Shown here one piece after another: positions 33,127-42,195 of a stretch of DNA of 64,000 nucleotides. The stretch's first letter is position 1. Each line of letters starts with the position of its first letter. The DNA is taken from the NCBI GenBank assembly GCA_002748755.1, contig PDTD01000011.1, positions 55,274-119,273 on the forward strand, in the 5' to 3' direction. Position numbers and translations under genes: made by a program. Under the pieces are notes generated by a model that was not told the origin of the DNA, searched no databases, and saw nothing but the letters and a program-made list of their open reading frames with translations. The stretch is from Desulfobulbus propionicus. Its GTDB lineage: Bacteria; Desulfobacterota; Desulfobulbia; Desulfobulbales; Desulfobulbaceae.

Positions 33127-34959
33127 ATGAAAGTCCGCGACCGAGTAGATAAAATAATCCATTCCTGCCAACAGAGAATACAGGAGGAAGTATCCACACT
33201 TCTGGGTAAGAATATCGTTATTGGCACACCGCAGATGACAGTAACCAGCCAGGAAGCATGCCTTGAAAATCTGGTTGGGTCAACGGTTCTCGCACACCTG
33301 AGTTTTGATGGCGAAATAGTAGGGCACGGCGGCATCCTTGTTAGCGTGCAGGATGCTATCCGCATAGGGGGAACCCTGATTATGCTCCCTGACTCAGAAC
33401 TGCAGAGCGCCATCGCTGACGAAAAGTATTCTGAAGAACTGCAGGATTCCTATGGTGAAATAGCCAATATTATCGCTGGTTCACTCACGACGGAATTTCA
33501 AGAACAATTTCCCAAACATTTTAGAATTATCCGCACCCGGCAGGAAGTGATCTCTCCTGCAAAGGAAGGCTTCGAATCAGACCAGCCTTTCCCACCCTGT
33601 GAGTATCACCATAGCTTGTTTCCAATGTCCATGGCAGGCGCAGAAATGGGGCACCTGCATCTGATTTTGGAGGCAGAGTCTCTGGGACTGCTTGGTGAGA
33701 GCGATGAACAAGCCGAGCCAGCAGCCGATCAGTCTGCTACCCGGACAGAAAAAGCAGCGGCAGTTCCGTTCTTGGAGGACGGGGAAGAGCAGGCGGGGGG
33801 ACAACGAGAATCCTCGAGTTCAAGGGCTCCGGTAGCGCCAGCGAAAATTAATCTTGAAAAACAGAAAAAGCTCATTGATGGTCTGCTGGAGCTTTGTGCT
33901 GAGAAGGTTGGGGAAGAAGTTACCGCGTTGATTGGCGATCAGCTCAAACTGAACAATCTCACACACAATATTTACACCAAAGAAGAACTGTTCAATGTCT
34001 CCCAGGGCAAGCAAATACTAACCAGAATGGATATTCGGGGTGGGGCAACAGGTGAAGCCTACCTGCTCCTGCAACCTGCTCCTGCCGTTTTTATGGGCGG
34101 CTCCCTGATAATGCTGCCGGAAAAAGAACTGGAGGAGGCCGTTCGTAGCGAGGAGTTTGGGGAAGATTCTCAAGATGCATTCGGCGAAGTTGCCAATATT
34201 ATTTCAGGGGTCTATACCGCTGTTTTTGAAGAACAGTATAGAGGAAAAATCGGTTTTGTCAAAACGAACATGGAAACCATTCTTCCGGCCACCATTGATC
34301 CAGAAACCAATGAGATCCTACCCAATATTCTCTATTATGCATCTGTGGGAGAGATTGTATTTGCCGGTCGAGATATGGGGACCTTTATGGTTGTCTTTCC
34401 GGCATCCATTTTTATGCTGGAAGGATTGGCAGGTGGAAATGAGCCTGAGGCTGTGCCTGCTGCCGCCGGTGCTGCCGACTCAGACACCGCCCAGGTGTCT
34501 TCGGAGAGAAGAGAGCAGAAAACGCCGGCTGAAGCAACAGGCGGCATAACCGGAAAGCGGGAACCTACCCAGATTCTTCAAGAACCTACTGTACCGCCCG
34601 ATATCTTGATTTTTAGCGATGATTCTGAGGAAAGCAGTACCTTGGCCTCCGCTCTCTGCCGATTAGGGTATCACGGCAAGGTACTGCCATATAAAAGCTC
34701 GGTAACAGCCAACATGAACAATGCAATCCGGTTGGTGGTGATCGTAATGAAAGAGGTCAGCGAGCAGGGATTTGGTGTCGCTATTAAGGTGAATGCTGCC
34801 GGATATCAGGCCCCCTTGATAGTTGCTGGTCCAGCTTGGACCAGGACTCTGGTAATCAAAGCGGTCAAGTATGGTGCTGACGACATCCTGGTAACGCCCG
34901 CAACGCAGGAGGATGTGCAGGAGAAAATTGAAATGAACCTGAGGAAACGAGCGGCCTGA
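33127..34959 (+). CDS. Tandem CheC/CheX-like phosphatase domains fused to a degenerate receiver
   Basis: A 610-residue protein with three parts. Domain 1 (about residues 10-185) contains IGGTLIMLPDSELQSAI and the phosphatase motif DSYGEIANIIAG. After a low-complexity linker rich in Ala, Glu, Ser and Gln, domain 2 (about 245-440) contains MGGSLIMLPEKELEEAV and the motif DAFGEVANIISG. Both keep D-x3-E-x2-N. A second linker leads to a receiver-like domain (about 490-610): PPDILIFSDDSEESS keeps the acidic pair, but the phospho-acceptor position lies in RLVVIVMKEV without Asp and the Lys position reads ILVTP. So it is a pseudo-receiver. Soluble, no signal peptide. Probable role: CheY-P dephosphorylation, perhaps with regulation by the C-terminal domain. 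Confidence 0.75.
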   Translation: MKVRDRVDKIIHSCQQRIQEEVSTLLGKNIVIGTPQMTVTSQEACLENLVGSTVLAHLSFDGEIVGHGGILVSVQDAIRIGGTLIMLPDSELQSAIADEKYSEELQDSYGEIANIIAGSLTTEFQEQFPKHFRIIRTRQEVISPAKEGFESDQPFPPCEYHHSLFPMSMAGAEMGHLHLILEAESLGLLGESDEQAEPAADQSATRTEKAAAVPFLEDGEEQAGGQRESSSSRAPVAPAKINLEKQKKLIDGLLELCAEKVGEEVTALIGDQLKLNNLTHNIYTKEELFNVSQGKQILTRMDIRGGATGEAYLLLQPAPAVFMGGSLIMLPEKELEEAVRSEEFGEDSQDAFGEVANIISGVYTAVFEEQYRGKIGFVKTNMETILPATIDPETNEILPNILYYASVGEIVFAGRDMGTFMVVFPASIFMLEGLAGGNEPEAVPAAAGAADSDTAQVSSERREQKTPAEATGGITGKREPTQILQEPTVPPDILIFSDDSEESSTLASALCRLGYHGKVLPYKSSVTANMNNAIRLVVIVMKEVSEQGFGVAIKVNAAGYQAPLIVAGPAWTRTLVIKAVKYGADDILVTPATQEDVQEKIEMNLRKRAA

Positions 34960-35108
34960 GTCTCCCCTTCTGGATTCTGCTCAACCGCCTTGTACATCCT
35001 GCGTTCCACCTTTTCACAGAGCAGCGGCTTGCCAATGCAGTCATGCAGCCGACAAGGCTGGTGACGGCATGAGCCGACAGGAGAGGACTTTGTTTAGGTG
35101 CTTGTCAG

Positions 35109-35217
35109 CCCGGATTTCTCATGAACAGTTTGTATCATTTGAGAGAAAATCTGGAAAAACAGATGGATGTGATGTGCCCTCCGAACCTGGCCCCACCTGA
35201 GCTAATGAGAAATCCGC
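35109..35217 (+). repeat. Dispersed repeat copy 8 (internally deleted)
   Basis: A 109-bp copy with both ends intact: CCCGGATTTCTCATGAAC at the left and GAGCTAATGAGAAATCCG at the right. The left arm (GTATCATTTGAGAGAAAATC ... GATGGATGTGATGTG) joins directly to CCGAACCTGGCCCCACC, so about 110 central bases are missing. Located between the convergent 610-residue protein gene and the sigma-54 activator gene. Confidence 0.85.
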
Positions 35218-35242
35218 GTCCCCTCCCAGCCCTCAGGGAGGA

Positions 35243-36331
35243 CTACCTTTCCTCTTTCCAGTTGGCCTGCAGTTCTTTTTTCTTTATCTTTTCTAAGAGT
35301 GTGGTTCTTTTTAAATTGAGAATCCGGGCCGCTTCTTTTTTGTTCCCCTGCGTCATCTTCAAAGCCTGAACGATAAGCTGGGTTTCATAATCGTTCACCA
35401 GGGCATTAAAATCAATACCTTCTTCAGGCCAGGCTTTCGGTGACAGGTGGTTCTGAGGGGTGGAAAACAGGAGAAGCTGTTCAGGTGAAGTTTGCACCTG
35501 TTCTCCTGTCAGCTCATTGCCAAGGGGGGGGATTGAGACAGCGGTGTTGCGGACTTCTTCAAGGCGATATTTTTCCGGCAACTCATTGTATCCTACCCGC
35601 TGTCCACTATAGAGAATGGTCATATGCTGGACAAGATTTTCCAACTCGCGTACGTTGCCTTTCCAATGCAGATGGGCCAGCGTCTGCATTGCCGCTAAAT
35701 CAAAACCCAGAAGACTTTTATTGCGTCTTTTTTCTAGACTTTGAATAAAGTATTCGATAAGCAAGGGGATATCTTCCCTTCGTTCACGAAGAGGTGGTAT
35801 AGAAACCGGGATGACACTGAGCCGGTAGTAGAGGTCTTCACGAAAGGTGCCTTCTGCAACCATTTTTTCAAGGTTCCTGTGGGTAGCAGCGATAACCCGA
35901 ACATTCACGGGAACCGGCTTTAACCCGCCGACAGGCTCGAACTCCCTTTCCTGCAGCACTCTCAACAGTTTGGCCTGCAATGCGGGCTTCATGTCTCCTA
36001 TTTCATCAAGAAAAAGAGAGCCGCCGTTGGCAAATTCGATTCTGCCGATTTTCGTAGAAGTTGCTCCGGTGAAGGCTCCTTTGGCGTAGCCGAATAATTC
36101 ACTTTCCAGGAGATCTTCCGGGATGGCGGCGCAGTTCACGGGGACAAAGTTGTTTTTACCCCGGGGGCTGTGATTATGAATGGCTTTGGCGACAAGTTCT
36201 TTTCCTGTGCCCGATTCTCCCTGAATGAGTACAGTGCTGAGATCATCTTCTGCAAGCTTCGCAATCAGATGAAAGAGCCTTTGCATACAGTCACTTCGAC
36301 CAATGATGCCGTAAAATGAGTCCGTTGCCAT
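35243..36331 (-). CDS. Sigma-54-dependent activator without sensor domain (AAA+ plus Fis HTH)
   Basis: The 362-residue protein starts straight into the AAA+ domain: [20 protein letters not shown], Walker A GESGTGKE (about residue 38-45), the sigma-54 contact loop [13 protein letters not shown], Walker [13 protein letters not shown] and the R-finger region [20 protein letters not shown] followed by [12 protein letters not shown]. The C-terminus has a Fis-type HTH ([20 protein letters not shown]). It has no receiver, GAF or FleQ domain, so it resembles PspF in layout. It lies 7 bases after a cyclic-nucleotide-binding protein, likely in one operon. A role as flagellar master activator (FleQ/FlrA-like) is suggested by position next to the flagellar cluster only. 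Confidence 0.85.
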   Translation of the reverse strand: MATDSFYGIIGRSDCMQRLFHLIAKLAEDDLSTVLIQGESGTGKELVAKAIHNHSPRGKNNFVPVNCAAIPEDLLESELFGYAKGAFTGATSTKIGRIEFANGGSLFLDEIGDMKPALQAKLLRVLQEREFEPVGGLKPVPVNVRVIAATHRNLEKMVAEGTFREDLYYRLSVIPVSIPPLRERREDIPLLIEYFIQSLEKRRNKSLLGFDLAAMQTLAHLHWKGNVRELENLVQHMTILYSGQRVGYNELPEKYRLEEVRNTAVSIPPLGNELTGEQVQTSPEQLLLFSTPQNHLSPKAWPEEGIDFNALVNDYETQLIVQALKMTQGNKKEAARILNLKRTTLLEKIKKKELQANWKEER

Positions 36332-36338
36332 AAAAGGA

Positions 36339-36830
36339 TCAGAGTGGGGTTATATCTGCAAGTTTGCTGGTCGTACGCCTCATATTCAAACTAAGCAACC
36401 GCATAATTTTTTTGAGTAAAGTGATACTGAGAGTGGGGTATTGGCCGGTGAGGATATCAAAACCCTTTTTGGTCAACAGAATGACCACAGTCGGTTGTCT
36501 GGCCACAACGCTGGCTGATCTGGGAGAGTTATCGACGATGGACATCTCGCCAATGGTATTTCCCTTGCCGAGCCTTGCCACGACACGGTAGTCACCGTTA
36601 TTGGTTTTTTTTAAAACATCAAGCAGGCCGCGGACAACAAAGCACATGTAATTCCCTTTATCCCCTTCGGTGAAAAGATAACTGCCTCGCATAATTTCCA
36701 TGTAGTTCATGTGCTTGGAAAGAATATCCAGCTCATCCATCTTAAAAGAATCAAAAAGGGGAAGCGTTAGAATGAAGTCTCTGGTTTTTTCCTCATTTAC
36801 CGTCAGGTTCTGGTCAGCGATGAAATCCAC
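36339..36830 (-). CDS. Stand-alone cyclic-nucleotide-binding domain protein
   Basis: The 163-residue protein is a CRP-type cyclic nucleotide-binding domain: [20 protein letters not shown], then the phosphate-binding cassette [18 protein letters not shown], with the key Glu and Arg present, and a C-terminal helix ([20 protein letters not shown]). It lacks the DNA-binding HTH of CRP/FNR proteins, so it must act through a partner. The sigma-54 activator starts 7 bases downstream and has no sensor domain of its own, which makes it the obvious candidate. Which nucleotide it binds cannot be told from sequence. Confidence 0.85.
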   Translation of the reverse strand: MDFIADQNLTVNEEKTRDFILTLPLFDSFKMDELDILSKHMNYMEIMRGSYLFTEGDKGNYMCFVVRGLLDVLKKTNNGDYRVVARLGKGNTIGEMSIVDNSPRSASVVARQPTVVILLTKKGFDILTGQYPTLSITLLKKIMRLLSLNMRRTTSKLADITPL

Positions 36831-37258
36831 GATATGAACTATCTCCAGATTTTATGAGCTGAAGGGATGCCTCCAAACACGCTACTTTATTGAACGGTCC
36901 CTACAGGATGCTCCCATTTTTGTACGAACGCTCTTGTCGGCGTAGATGGGTATCGGAGTCTGTGAGTACCAGCGGCTACGCATGCACGCCGGAATTTGAG
37001 ACGCATCTATGAGGCTACAGTATCACGGTTGCAAGTATTAAAAGCTGTATATCCTATGAGTGGGGGTCATGATTTTAGAATATCAAATATGTATAATGAT
37101 AGCATACTTATAAGGAGAAAAACAAGGTGCTATATAAAAAAGTGTCATTTTCTTGACAAGAAGAAGGGGCGTCCGGAAACGCCTGTTTTGGTGCACCTCA
37201 AAGTATGCCATGATCAGTTGAATATACTTCATATACTTGAACGGGAGGAAAAAATAAA
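36831..37258. other. Divergent intergenic region, cNMP gene / nuclease gene
   Basis: A 428-base spacer between two divergent genes. It holds a TATAAT at 37092-37097 with no good -35 at the right distance, and an AAGGAG at about 37112 followed by a nine-codon frame starting GTG, too short to call. The nuclease ribosome binding site GGGAGG lies at its end. A frame spanning 36996-37460 overlaps the nuclease gene and shows no family features, so I do not call it. Confidence 0.3.
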
Positions 37259-37780
37259 ATGCACAAAAAAGAAAAAACGTCTTGTTCCCTTCTCAAGGTA
37301 TTGGCTAGAGGGCGAGTCTGGCTATGGACAGTATTGTTTCTGTTGGTGGGCATGGCAACGGCTGAGGCCTGGACTGGCTATGTTTTGTACGTCCTGGACG
37401 GTGATTCCATGTTGGTGCAAAAAGAAGGCGCTCGTGTTGAGATCCGGCTGTATGGAATAGATGCACCAGAATACAACCAACCGTACGGGAGCGCTGCCGG
37501 CAGGTTTGCCAGAACAGAGGTACAGGGGAAAAAAGTGACTGTCATCCCCGTGGATACTGATCGTTATGGGCGTACCGTTGCCTGGGTTCGATGCGGCGGC
37601 AGGCTGCTGAACCAAGAGCTGGTGCAACATGGATACGCATGGGTGTACACCAGGTACTGTCTTGACAAAAAAGAATGCGGACAACTAAAAAAGCTCGAAC
37701 GTGCAGCCAAGAGAGCGGGCAGGGGACTTTGGAAAAAGAAAAATCCTTTGCCTCCTTGGAGATGGAAAACACGTTCCTAA
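37259..37780 (+). CDS. Secreted thermonuclease (SNase family)
   Basis: A staphylococcal-nuclease-type endonuclease. The 173-residue protein has an N-terminal hydrophobic signal (VWLWTVLFLLVGMATAEA, cleavage near residue 36), then the SNase fold: YVLDGDSMLVQKEGARVEIR, LYGIDAPEYNQPYG, VDTDRYGRTVAWVRCGGRLL and NQELVQHGYAWVYTRYC. The catalytic Arg of VEIRLYGID, Asp and the second Arg in DRYGRTVA are present. It is expected in the periplasm or outside the cell. Good ribosome binding site. Its stop codon TAA is followed directly by a repeat copy. Confidence 0.9.
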   Translation: MHKKEKTSCSLLKVLARGRVWLWTVLFLLVGMATAEAWTGYVLYVLDGDSMLVQKEGARVEIRLYGIDAPEYNQPYGSAAGRFARTEVQGKKVTVIPVDTDRYGRTVAWVRCGGRLLNQELVQHGYAWVYTRYCLDKKECGQLKKLERAAKRAGRGLWKKKNPLPPWRWKTRS

Positions 37781-37985
37781 GCCGGATTTCTCATGAACAT
37801 GTATCCAGGCGAACCCAAATGTCTTCTGAAGCATGCAATGCAAGCCCTTAACCGGAACCTACTGCCTTTGTGTAAACAATTTCACCCCAATGTGCAGCAG
37901 CGCCCTGCACTGGCAGGCCAATCTTCGGCAGTATTATGACCGTCGACTGTTTTCCTGAACCTCAGGCCATGCGAATTGAGCTTCT
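37781..37985 (+). repeat. Dispersed repeat copy 9 (degenerate), flush with the nuclease stop codon
   Basis: Starts GCCGGATTTCTCATGAAC directly after the TAA (37778-37780) of the nuclease gene. The internal block CAATCTTCGGCAGTATTATG and the right part CTGAACCTCAGGCCATGC are recognisable, but the copy is diverged and the right end is unclear (approximate end). Confidence 0.65.
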
Positions 37986-38025
37986 CGCTTCTCATGAGTT
38001 CAGGTCGCTGATGGTCCTCCATGGC

Positions 38026-39456
38026 TTATTCGTCAGAAAAAAAGGTCACCGCATGGGCGGGTTCGAGAGATAACGACGGCAGTGGGGGCAAGGTTTTTGT
38101 CTTTTCAGGGATTCTGGTCGTCTCTACTGATCCTCTTCCTTGCCAGGGATCAGCTTTGTACCCTAGCTGCTGCCAGTTCATATGACCTGCGCTGCCATGG
38201 CAGTCCATGCACCCCAGCGCCTGCGTGCTCGCTGCCACACCATGATGTATCCTGTTGTAACTCACCGTGGTGACTGGCTCTATGTGGCCGCTAAAGGGGA
38301 GGCGCAGGCGCAGCATACCTTCTTTGGCAGCCAGGGTCCAGTCTTGCTGAAAAGGAGAGAGCCTGCCCTTTTGGTCAAGGACAGGAGAGATAAGATAGCG
38401 GTATTTCCGGTCCATGAACTGGATGCCGAACGATAGTGCAAAAGGGCGTATTTTGGACGATATGGTCCGTTTCCCCGGCTTGAGGAGGACAACAGGCTCG
38501 TTTCGACCAATTTTTTCCCCGCGCTGATAGTATTGGTCAGAACCGTCGTCCCAGAGATAAATGGGCTGCAGGTTGCCTGCCTGGAGCAGACCCTGGGGTG
38601 CGACTAGGTTTTCGGGAGGGGTGTCGTTCTTCTGGAAAAGCTGGATAGAAGCCTGATACGGCCAGATCCATCCAAAAAGCTCGGGTTCCGGTCGACCGTA
38701 GACAGGGATGTGACAGGTTGCACAGCCTATCATCTCGGCATGTGCATTGATCCGTTGCTGCCGGTGAGGCGTGTTGGTATGACAGGCTTCGCAGCCCGTG
38801 GCTTGCCGAGGGCCGGTGTCTGATATAAGTTTTCTGGTGAATGCATGCTGTCCGTTCGAGGGATGGCATGTGCTGCAGTCGAAATGGGCCCCGGATGCGT
38901 GCAGGTGTATATCGGTCTGGATACTCCCATGCAGTTTCTGACGAGTTGCTATTGGCGCTGTCCCATGACAGGTCAGGCAGTTTTGTACTGTTGGCTTGCC
39001 GACCTGTTGTGCAAGGAACGCCAGGTCCTGCTCCGGTTTTGGTTTGCCGTGTTCACGTTTGTAGGACCCAGTGGTGTCGTGGCAGACTAGACAGTCGATA
39101 TTCTGTGCTGAGGTTGGGTCAAAGCCTTGGTCCAGCAGGTTGCCACTTATATGGCAGGTCAGACACTGAAGGGGATGCGCTTCTGCTACAAGCCCAAAGG
39201 TTGTGAGTCCGTTTTTTTTGCTGAATTCCTTGTTGCCGTCCTCAGTCTTTCTCTTCCGTTTCCAGGTCCAGTGACTGCTGTGGAGGATGGCATCTCCCTG
39301 ATCTGGGTGGCAGGAAAGACAATGGGCTGTCACCTCGAAGAGAGCTGTGTATGGCCCTGTCAACTGTACGTGTTCCGGTGTTGCTGCCTGGGTGCTGGAA
39401 CTACTGAGAAGTGCTGTCAGGAGGAGCACGGCAAAAACATGTGGTTTTGTTTGCAT
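38026..39456 (-). CDS. Octaheme cytochrome c, tetrathionate-reductase (OTR) family
   Basis: The protein (about 476 residues from the ATG at 39456; a TTG nine codons upstream is the alternative) has a signal peptide (MQTKPHVFAVLLLTALLSSS) and eight CxxCH haem motifs: CLSCH, CLTCH, CLVCH, CLTCH, CSTCH, CEACH, CATCH and CMDCH. The start of the mature protein (TGPYTALFEVTAHCLSCH followed by SSHWTWKRK) matches the octaheme tetrathionate reductase family, in which one haem is unusual. It is a periplasmic electron-transfer or reductase enzyme; family members reduce tetrathionate, nitrite or hydroxylamine in vitro, but the real substrate is unknown. Confidence 0.85.
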   Translation of the reverse strand: MQTKPHVFAVLLLTALLSSSSTQAATPEHVQLTGPYTALFEVTAHCLSCHPDQGDAILHSSHWTWKRKRKTEDGNKEFSKKNGLTTFGLVAEAHPLQCLTCHISGNLLDQGFDPTSAQNIDCLVCHDTTGSYKREHGKPKPEQDLAFLAQQVGKPTVQNCLTCHGTAPIATRQKLHGSIQTDIHLHASGAHFDCSTCHPSNGQHAFTRKLISDTGPRQATGCEACHTNTPHRQQRINAHAEMIGCATCHIPVYGRPEPELFGWIWPYQASIQLFQKNDTPPENLVAPQGLLQAGNLQPIYLWDDGSDQYYQRGEKIGRNEPVVLLKPGKRTISSKIRPFALSFGIQFMDRKYRYLISPVLDQKGRLSPFQQDWTLAAKEGMLRLRLPFSGHIEPVTTVSYNRIHHGVAASTQALGCMDCHGSAGHMNWQQLGYKADPWQGRGSVETTRIPEKTKTLPPLPSLSLEPAHAVTFFSDE

Positions 39457-39761
39457 GGTATTTGTACTGATGGTGCAGGACAAGTTGCTGTTGTTCTACC
39501 TGTCTGGTTGTGCAGTGCGTTGCCGCCTGAATCTAGGCTGGGTGGGGTTTAAACAGTGCAGTATGTGCCCTCTCTTTCTTGGTGTGAAATCCAGGGAGGT
39601 ACCGTCATGGGTTTTGGTACCACAAGAGGTTGAACAGGTAAATTCAATAAAAAAGTAGTAAAAACAAAGGGTAACCGTCATTGTCCTCTTCACTGCCCCT
39701 ATGGCCTGGTGTCCTGCTTTTCGCAGGCTGTGAGGAAAAGAGTGCTATCCACCCTGGGCAG
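39457..39761. other. Spacer upstream of the octaheme cytochrome gene
   Basis: About 305 bases between the small membrane protein gene and the cytochrome gene, both leftward. No repeat copy and no credible gene. A small CCTGC-TTTTC-GCAGG stem occurs near 39714; it has no uridine run. A cytochrome promoter may lie here. Confidence 0.3.
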
Positions 39762-40160
39762 CTATATCACTCGATGGTGATAGATGGAGTAGTAGCGAAA
39801 ATTTGCCGGGGCATGTGAGGAGACTCCGGATAAGATAATGAGCATAAGCACGAACCACTTCTTAGGGATCTGGGTGTGTGCCAAGAGTCCTAAAACAAGT
39901 AATTTTAACAGAACGGCAAGGCCACGATTCTGGAGAAGCCATTTCCCGTTACCGTAGGTGTCAAGGCCCATCAGCCCAATGCCACTCATGGCTGTCAGTA
40001 GGTACCAGGGAAGAAGCTTCGAGTGGGCCATCTCAAAATAGAGGCCACCGCTGTACACAGACAGGCCTGCCAGGTGCAAGCAGCGGAGGATGATATTGCC
40101 CCAGCGTTTTCCTGGGAAATGTCGTGATTCCTCAGGGAAAAGGATTTTTTTCAGCAGCAT
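39762..40160 (-). CDS. Small multi-pass membrane protein of unknown function
   Basis: From the ATG at 40160 (MLLKKILFPEESRHFPGKRW) the protein has 132 residues; the frame opens 19 codons further upstream without a better start. Four hydrophobic segments are visible (ILRCLHLAGLSVYSGGLYF; LLPWYLLTAMSGIGLMGLD; GLAVLLKLLVLGLLAHT; WFVLMLIILSGVSSHAPANF). His, Tyr and Arg residues are concentrated near the ends, for example SSHAPANFRYYSIYHHRVI. I do not recognise the family. It lies upstream of the octaheme cytochrome gene on the same strand, so an electron-transfer role is possible but not shown. Confidence 0.55.
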   Translation of the reverse strand: MLLKKILFPEESRHFPGKRWGNIILRCLHLAGLSVYSGGLYFEMAHSKLLPWYLLTAMSGIGLMGLDTYGNGKWLLQNRGLAVLLKLLVLGLLAHTQIPKKWFVLMLIILSGVSSHAPANFRYYSIYHHRVI

Positions 40161-40567
40161 GATATCCGTTTTATACAATGAATGGTATGAGTTACAACCC
40201 CCGGCGTGTACAGTCAAAAAACACTTGGAAAAACCCCAGTGCCCTATGTCTTGGCAGGGCTAAATACGCTGGGGTGGATACTGTATATACGGATTCACCT
40301 CATGTCGTCAATGGCTACCTTCCATTGGTTTCCAGAGGCAAAAAAATAATGGGCAATAGTGGAAGGAGACTTTTTCGATATTGCTTTGTTGCCGGGAACA
40401 GAATTGTCGAGTATAGAACACTCTGAACATATCTTCTCTCCCCGGTGCGTGATTACAGGTTTTTTTTATAAGAAATGCGGGGGTCCATCCGTGCGGGTTC
40501 AGGGCGAACCCATGAGCGTTTCCATTGTGGCATTAACGTGTGTTTGGTGCCGATGACAGGTGTTGAT
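40161..40567. other. Divergent intergenic region, membrane protein / pentapeptide protein
   Basis: A 407-base spacer between two divergent genes. It contains AT-rich stretches (for example ACTGTATATACGG near 40280 and GAGTATAGAAC near 40410) that could be promoter -10 regions, but I find no convincing pair. A frame starting at 40475 reads into the pentapeptide gene; its first 31 codons have no signal or family features. Confidence 0.3.
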
Positions 40568-42079
40568 ATGAAAGCTTTAGTTCTTTATGCCGGGTGCCTG
40601 GCGCTGTTGTTGTGCTTTTATCTGGAGGCAGGTTACACCGCTCAATCAGGGTCTCCGCGAGCCGAAGTACAGAAAAATTTTGAACAACTTGTGCGATCTA
40701 AGAGTTGCCCAGGCTGTGATTTGGCAGGAGCTGTTTTGATCCGTCTGGACCTCCGGGGTGCGAACCTGGAAGGGGCAAATTTGGCTGGAGCCAAGTTGCA
40801 GTTGGCTGATCTGTCAGGGGCAAACCTGCGTAACGTAAATCTGCAGGGCGCCAGGCTTGGGGGTGCTGATTTTGCCAAAGCTGATTTGCGGGGTGCAAAT
40901 CTGACCGGAGCGGTATTGGAGGGAGCTTTTACAGCCACTGCCATAATTGATGGAGATATTATTACCAGGGCACCGGATGCGCATGATGCCTTTTCTGGAT
41001 CAGGTGAAACCGTACATGTACCTTTAGCTTCAACCCCTAAAAACGTTCCTTATACCGAAGACATTACTGTAGGAAAGCGGGTGGATCTGGAGTCTCCCCC
41101 ACCAGAGGTCCGGTCTGTTCAACCTGCAACCAGTGACGAGGTTGTTGCCCCTGTTCAGGAGGTCGTTGTCCTTTCCGAAACCAATAAATTGGCAAAGAGC
41201 ACGGCCTCAGATGTTACCCCAAGGAAAGAAAGGGCAGCCGCACTGGAACCTGGCGCAGCAGGAACCTCCAAAAAACTCTCTCCCATGGCAGATTTACATT
41301 TGCCCGCTACAGTGGCATCGGGGCTGCAGGAAAAAGAGGGGGCAGCCCTGGAGCCACATGCTGTGCAAGCTACTGCTACTAAGCAGCCGGTCAGGCCTGC
41401 AAACAGTATTGTGGCTGCTAAGCGTAAAAAGGTTGTCAAGTCAGGAGTTCCGATAGATGAGGGATGGCCTGTGCTTAAGGAAAATAGCAAACACAAGCCT
41501 GCACAGAAGGCTGTTTCAGGGGTCCGCTTCGCTCCTGCAGGTGAGCAACCGGTGCCGACTGTACCTCTGCAAGCAGGAGAGCAACAACAGCCCGGGGCAT
41601 CAAGGTCAAGGGAAGAGGGCGCGTCAGAGGCAGTCTCTGAATCACCAGCAGAGGTATCTGGAGAAGTATCGAAAATGGTGCCCGAGGCCACTTTTGACCA
41701 GGGGCGGTTGGACCTCGCCCAGAAACCGGCAGAAGCCTTGAAAAAACAGCAGGATCAGGTCGAACGGATGTGGGATGCGAAAAGGTGTGTGTCCTGTGAT
41801 TTGAGCGGACTGGACTTCTCAGGCAAAGGACTGCAGGGATATGATCTTGAACGATCGGATTTTTCCGGGAGCAAGTTGGTCGAGACAGATCTTCGTGGCG
41901 CTAACCTGAAAGGATCGGTTTTTCATGGTGCTGATTTGCGTGAGGCCGATCTTCGTAAGGCAGACTTGTATAAGGCTGATTTTACAGGTGCTGACTTGAC
42001 CGGTGCTCGGCTGGAAGGGGCTTTGAAAGATTCTGTTCACTTTTCCGGTGCACGCGGCCTACAGCTCGAAAAAGAGTAA
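40568..42079 (+). CDS. Exported two-block pentapeptide-repeat protein with CxxC motifs
   Basis: The 503-residue protein from the ATG at 40568 starts with a signal peptide (MKALVLYAGCLALLLCFYLE). Two pentapeptide blocks of the A(D/N)LxG type lie at each end: residues about 47-130, introduced by SKSCPGCDLAGAVL, and about 407-495, introduced by AKRCVSCDLSGLDF. Each block thus begins with CxxCDL(A/S)G. Between them is a low-complexity linker of about 270 residues rich in Pro, Ala, Glu and Lys. The pentapeptide parts should form right-handed quadrilateral beta-helices. The CxxC pairs could bind metal or form disulphides. Function unknown; it is probably periplasmic. Confidence 0.75.
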   Translation: MKALVLYAGCLALLLCFYLEAGYTAQSGSPRAEVQKNFEQLVRSKSCPGCDLAGAVLIRLDLRGANLEGANLAGAKLQLADLSGANLRNVNLQGARLGGADFAKADLRGANLTGAVLEGAFTATAIIDGDIITRAPDAHDAFSGSGETVHVPLASTPKNVPYTEDITVGKRVDLESPPPEVRSVQPATSDEVVAPVQEVVVLSETNKLAKSTASDVTPRKERAAALEPGAAGTSKKLSPMADLHLPATVASGLQEKEGAALEPHAVQATATKQPVRPANSIVAAKRKKVVKSGVPIDEGWPVLKENSKHKPAQKAVSGVRFAPAGEQPVPTVPLQAGEQQQPGASRSREEGASEAVSESPAEVSGEVSKMVPEATFDQGRLDLAQKPAEALKKQQDQVERMWDAKRCVSCDLSGLDFSGKGLQGYDLERSDFSGSKLVETDLRGANLKGSVFHGADLREADLRKADLYKADFTGADLTGARLEGALKDSVHFSGARGLQLEKE

Positions 42080-42103
42080 AAAACTGCGCACATCATATAT
42101 CGA

Positions 42104-42132
42104 TTGACAGGTACGTTGTTTCTTGTTATTAA
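42104..42132 (+). promoter_or_regulatory. Sigma-70 promoter of rpsT
   Basis: A perfect TTGACA at 42104-42109, a 17-base spacer, and TATTAA at 42127-42132. It lies about 64 bases before the rpsT ATG. A strong promoter is expected for a ribosomal protein gene. Confidence 0.65.
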
Positions 42133-42195
42133 TAAAAGGTTATATTGGAAATAATATTATTGATATTCTTATGTATAAGGAGTTAGGAGTACTTC

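Noticed and set aside
36996-37460. A 154-codon plus-strand frame upstream of the nuclease gene
   Set aside because: It overlaps the nuclease gene in another frame; composition is unlike a protein gene and no motif is visible.
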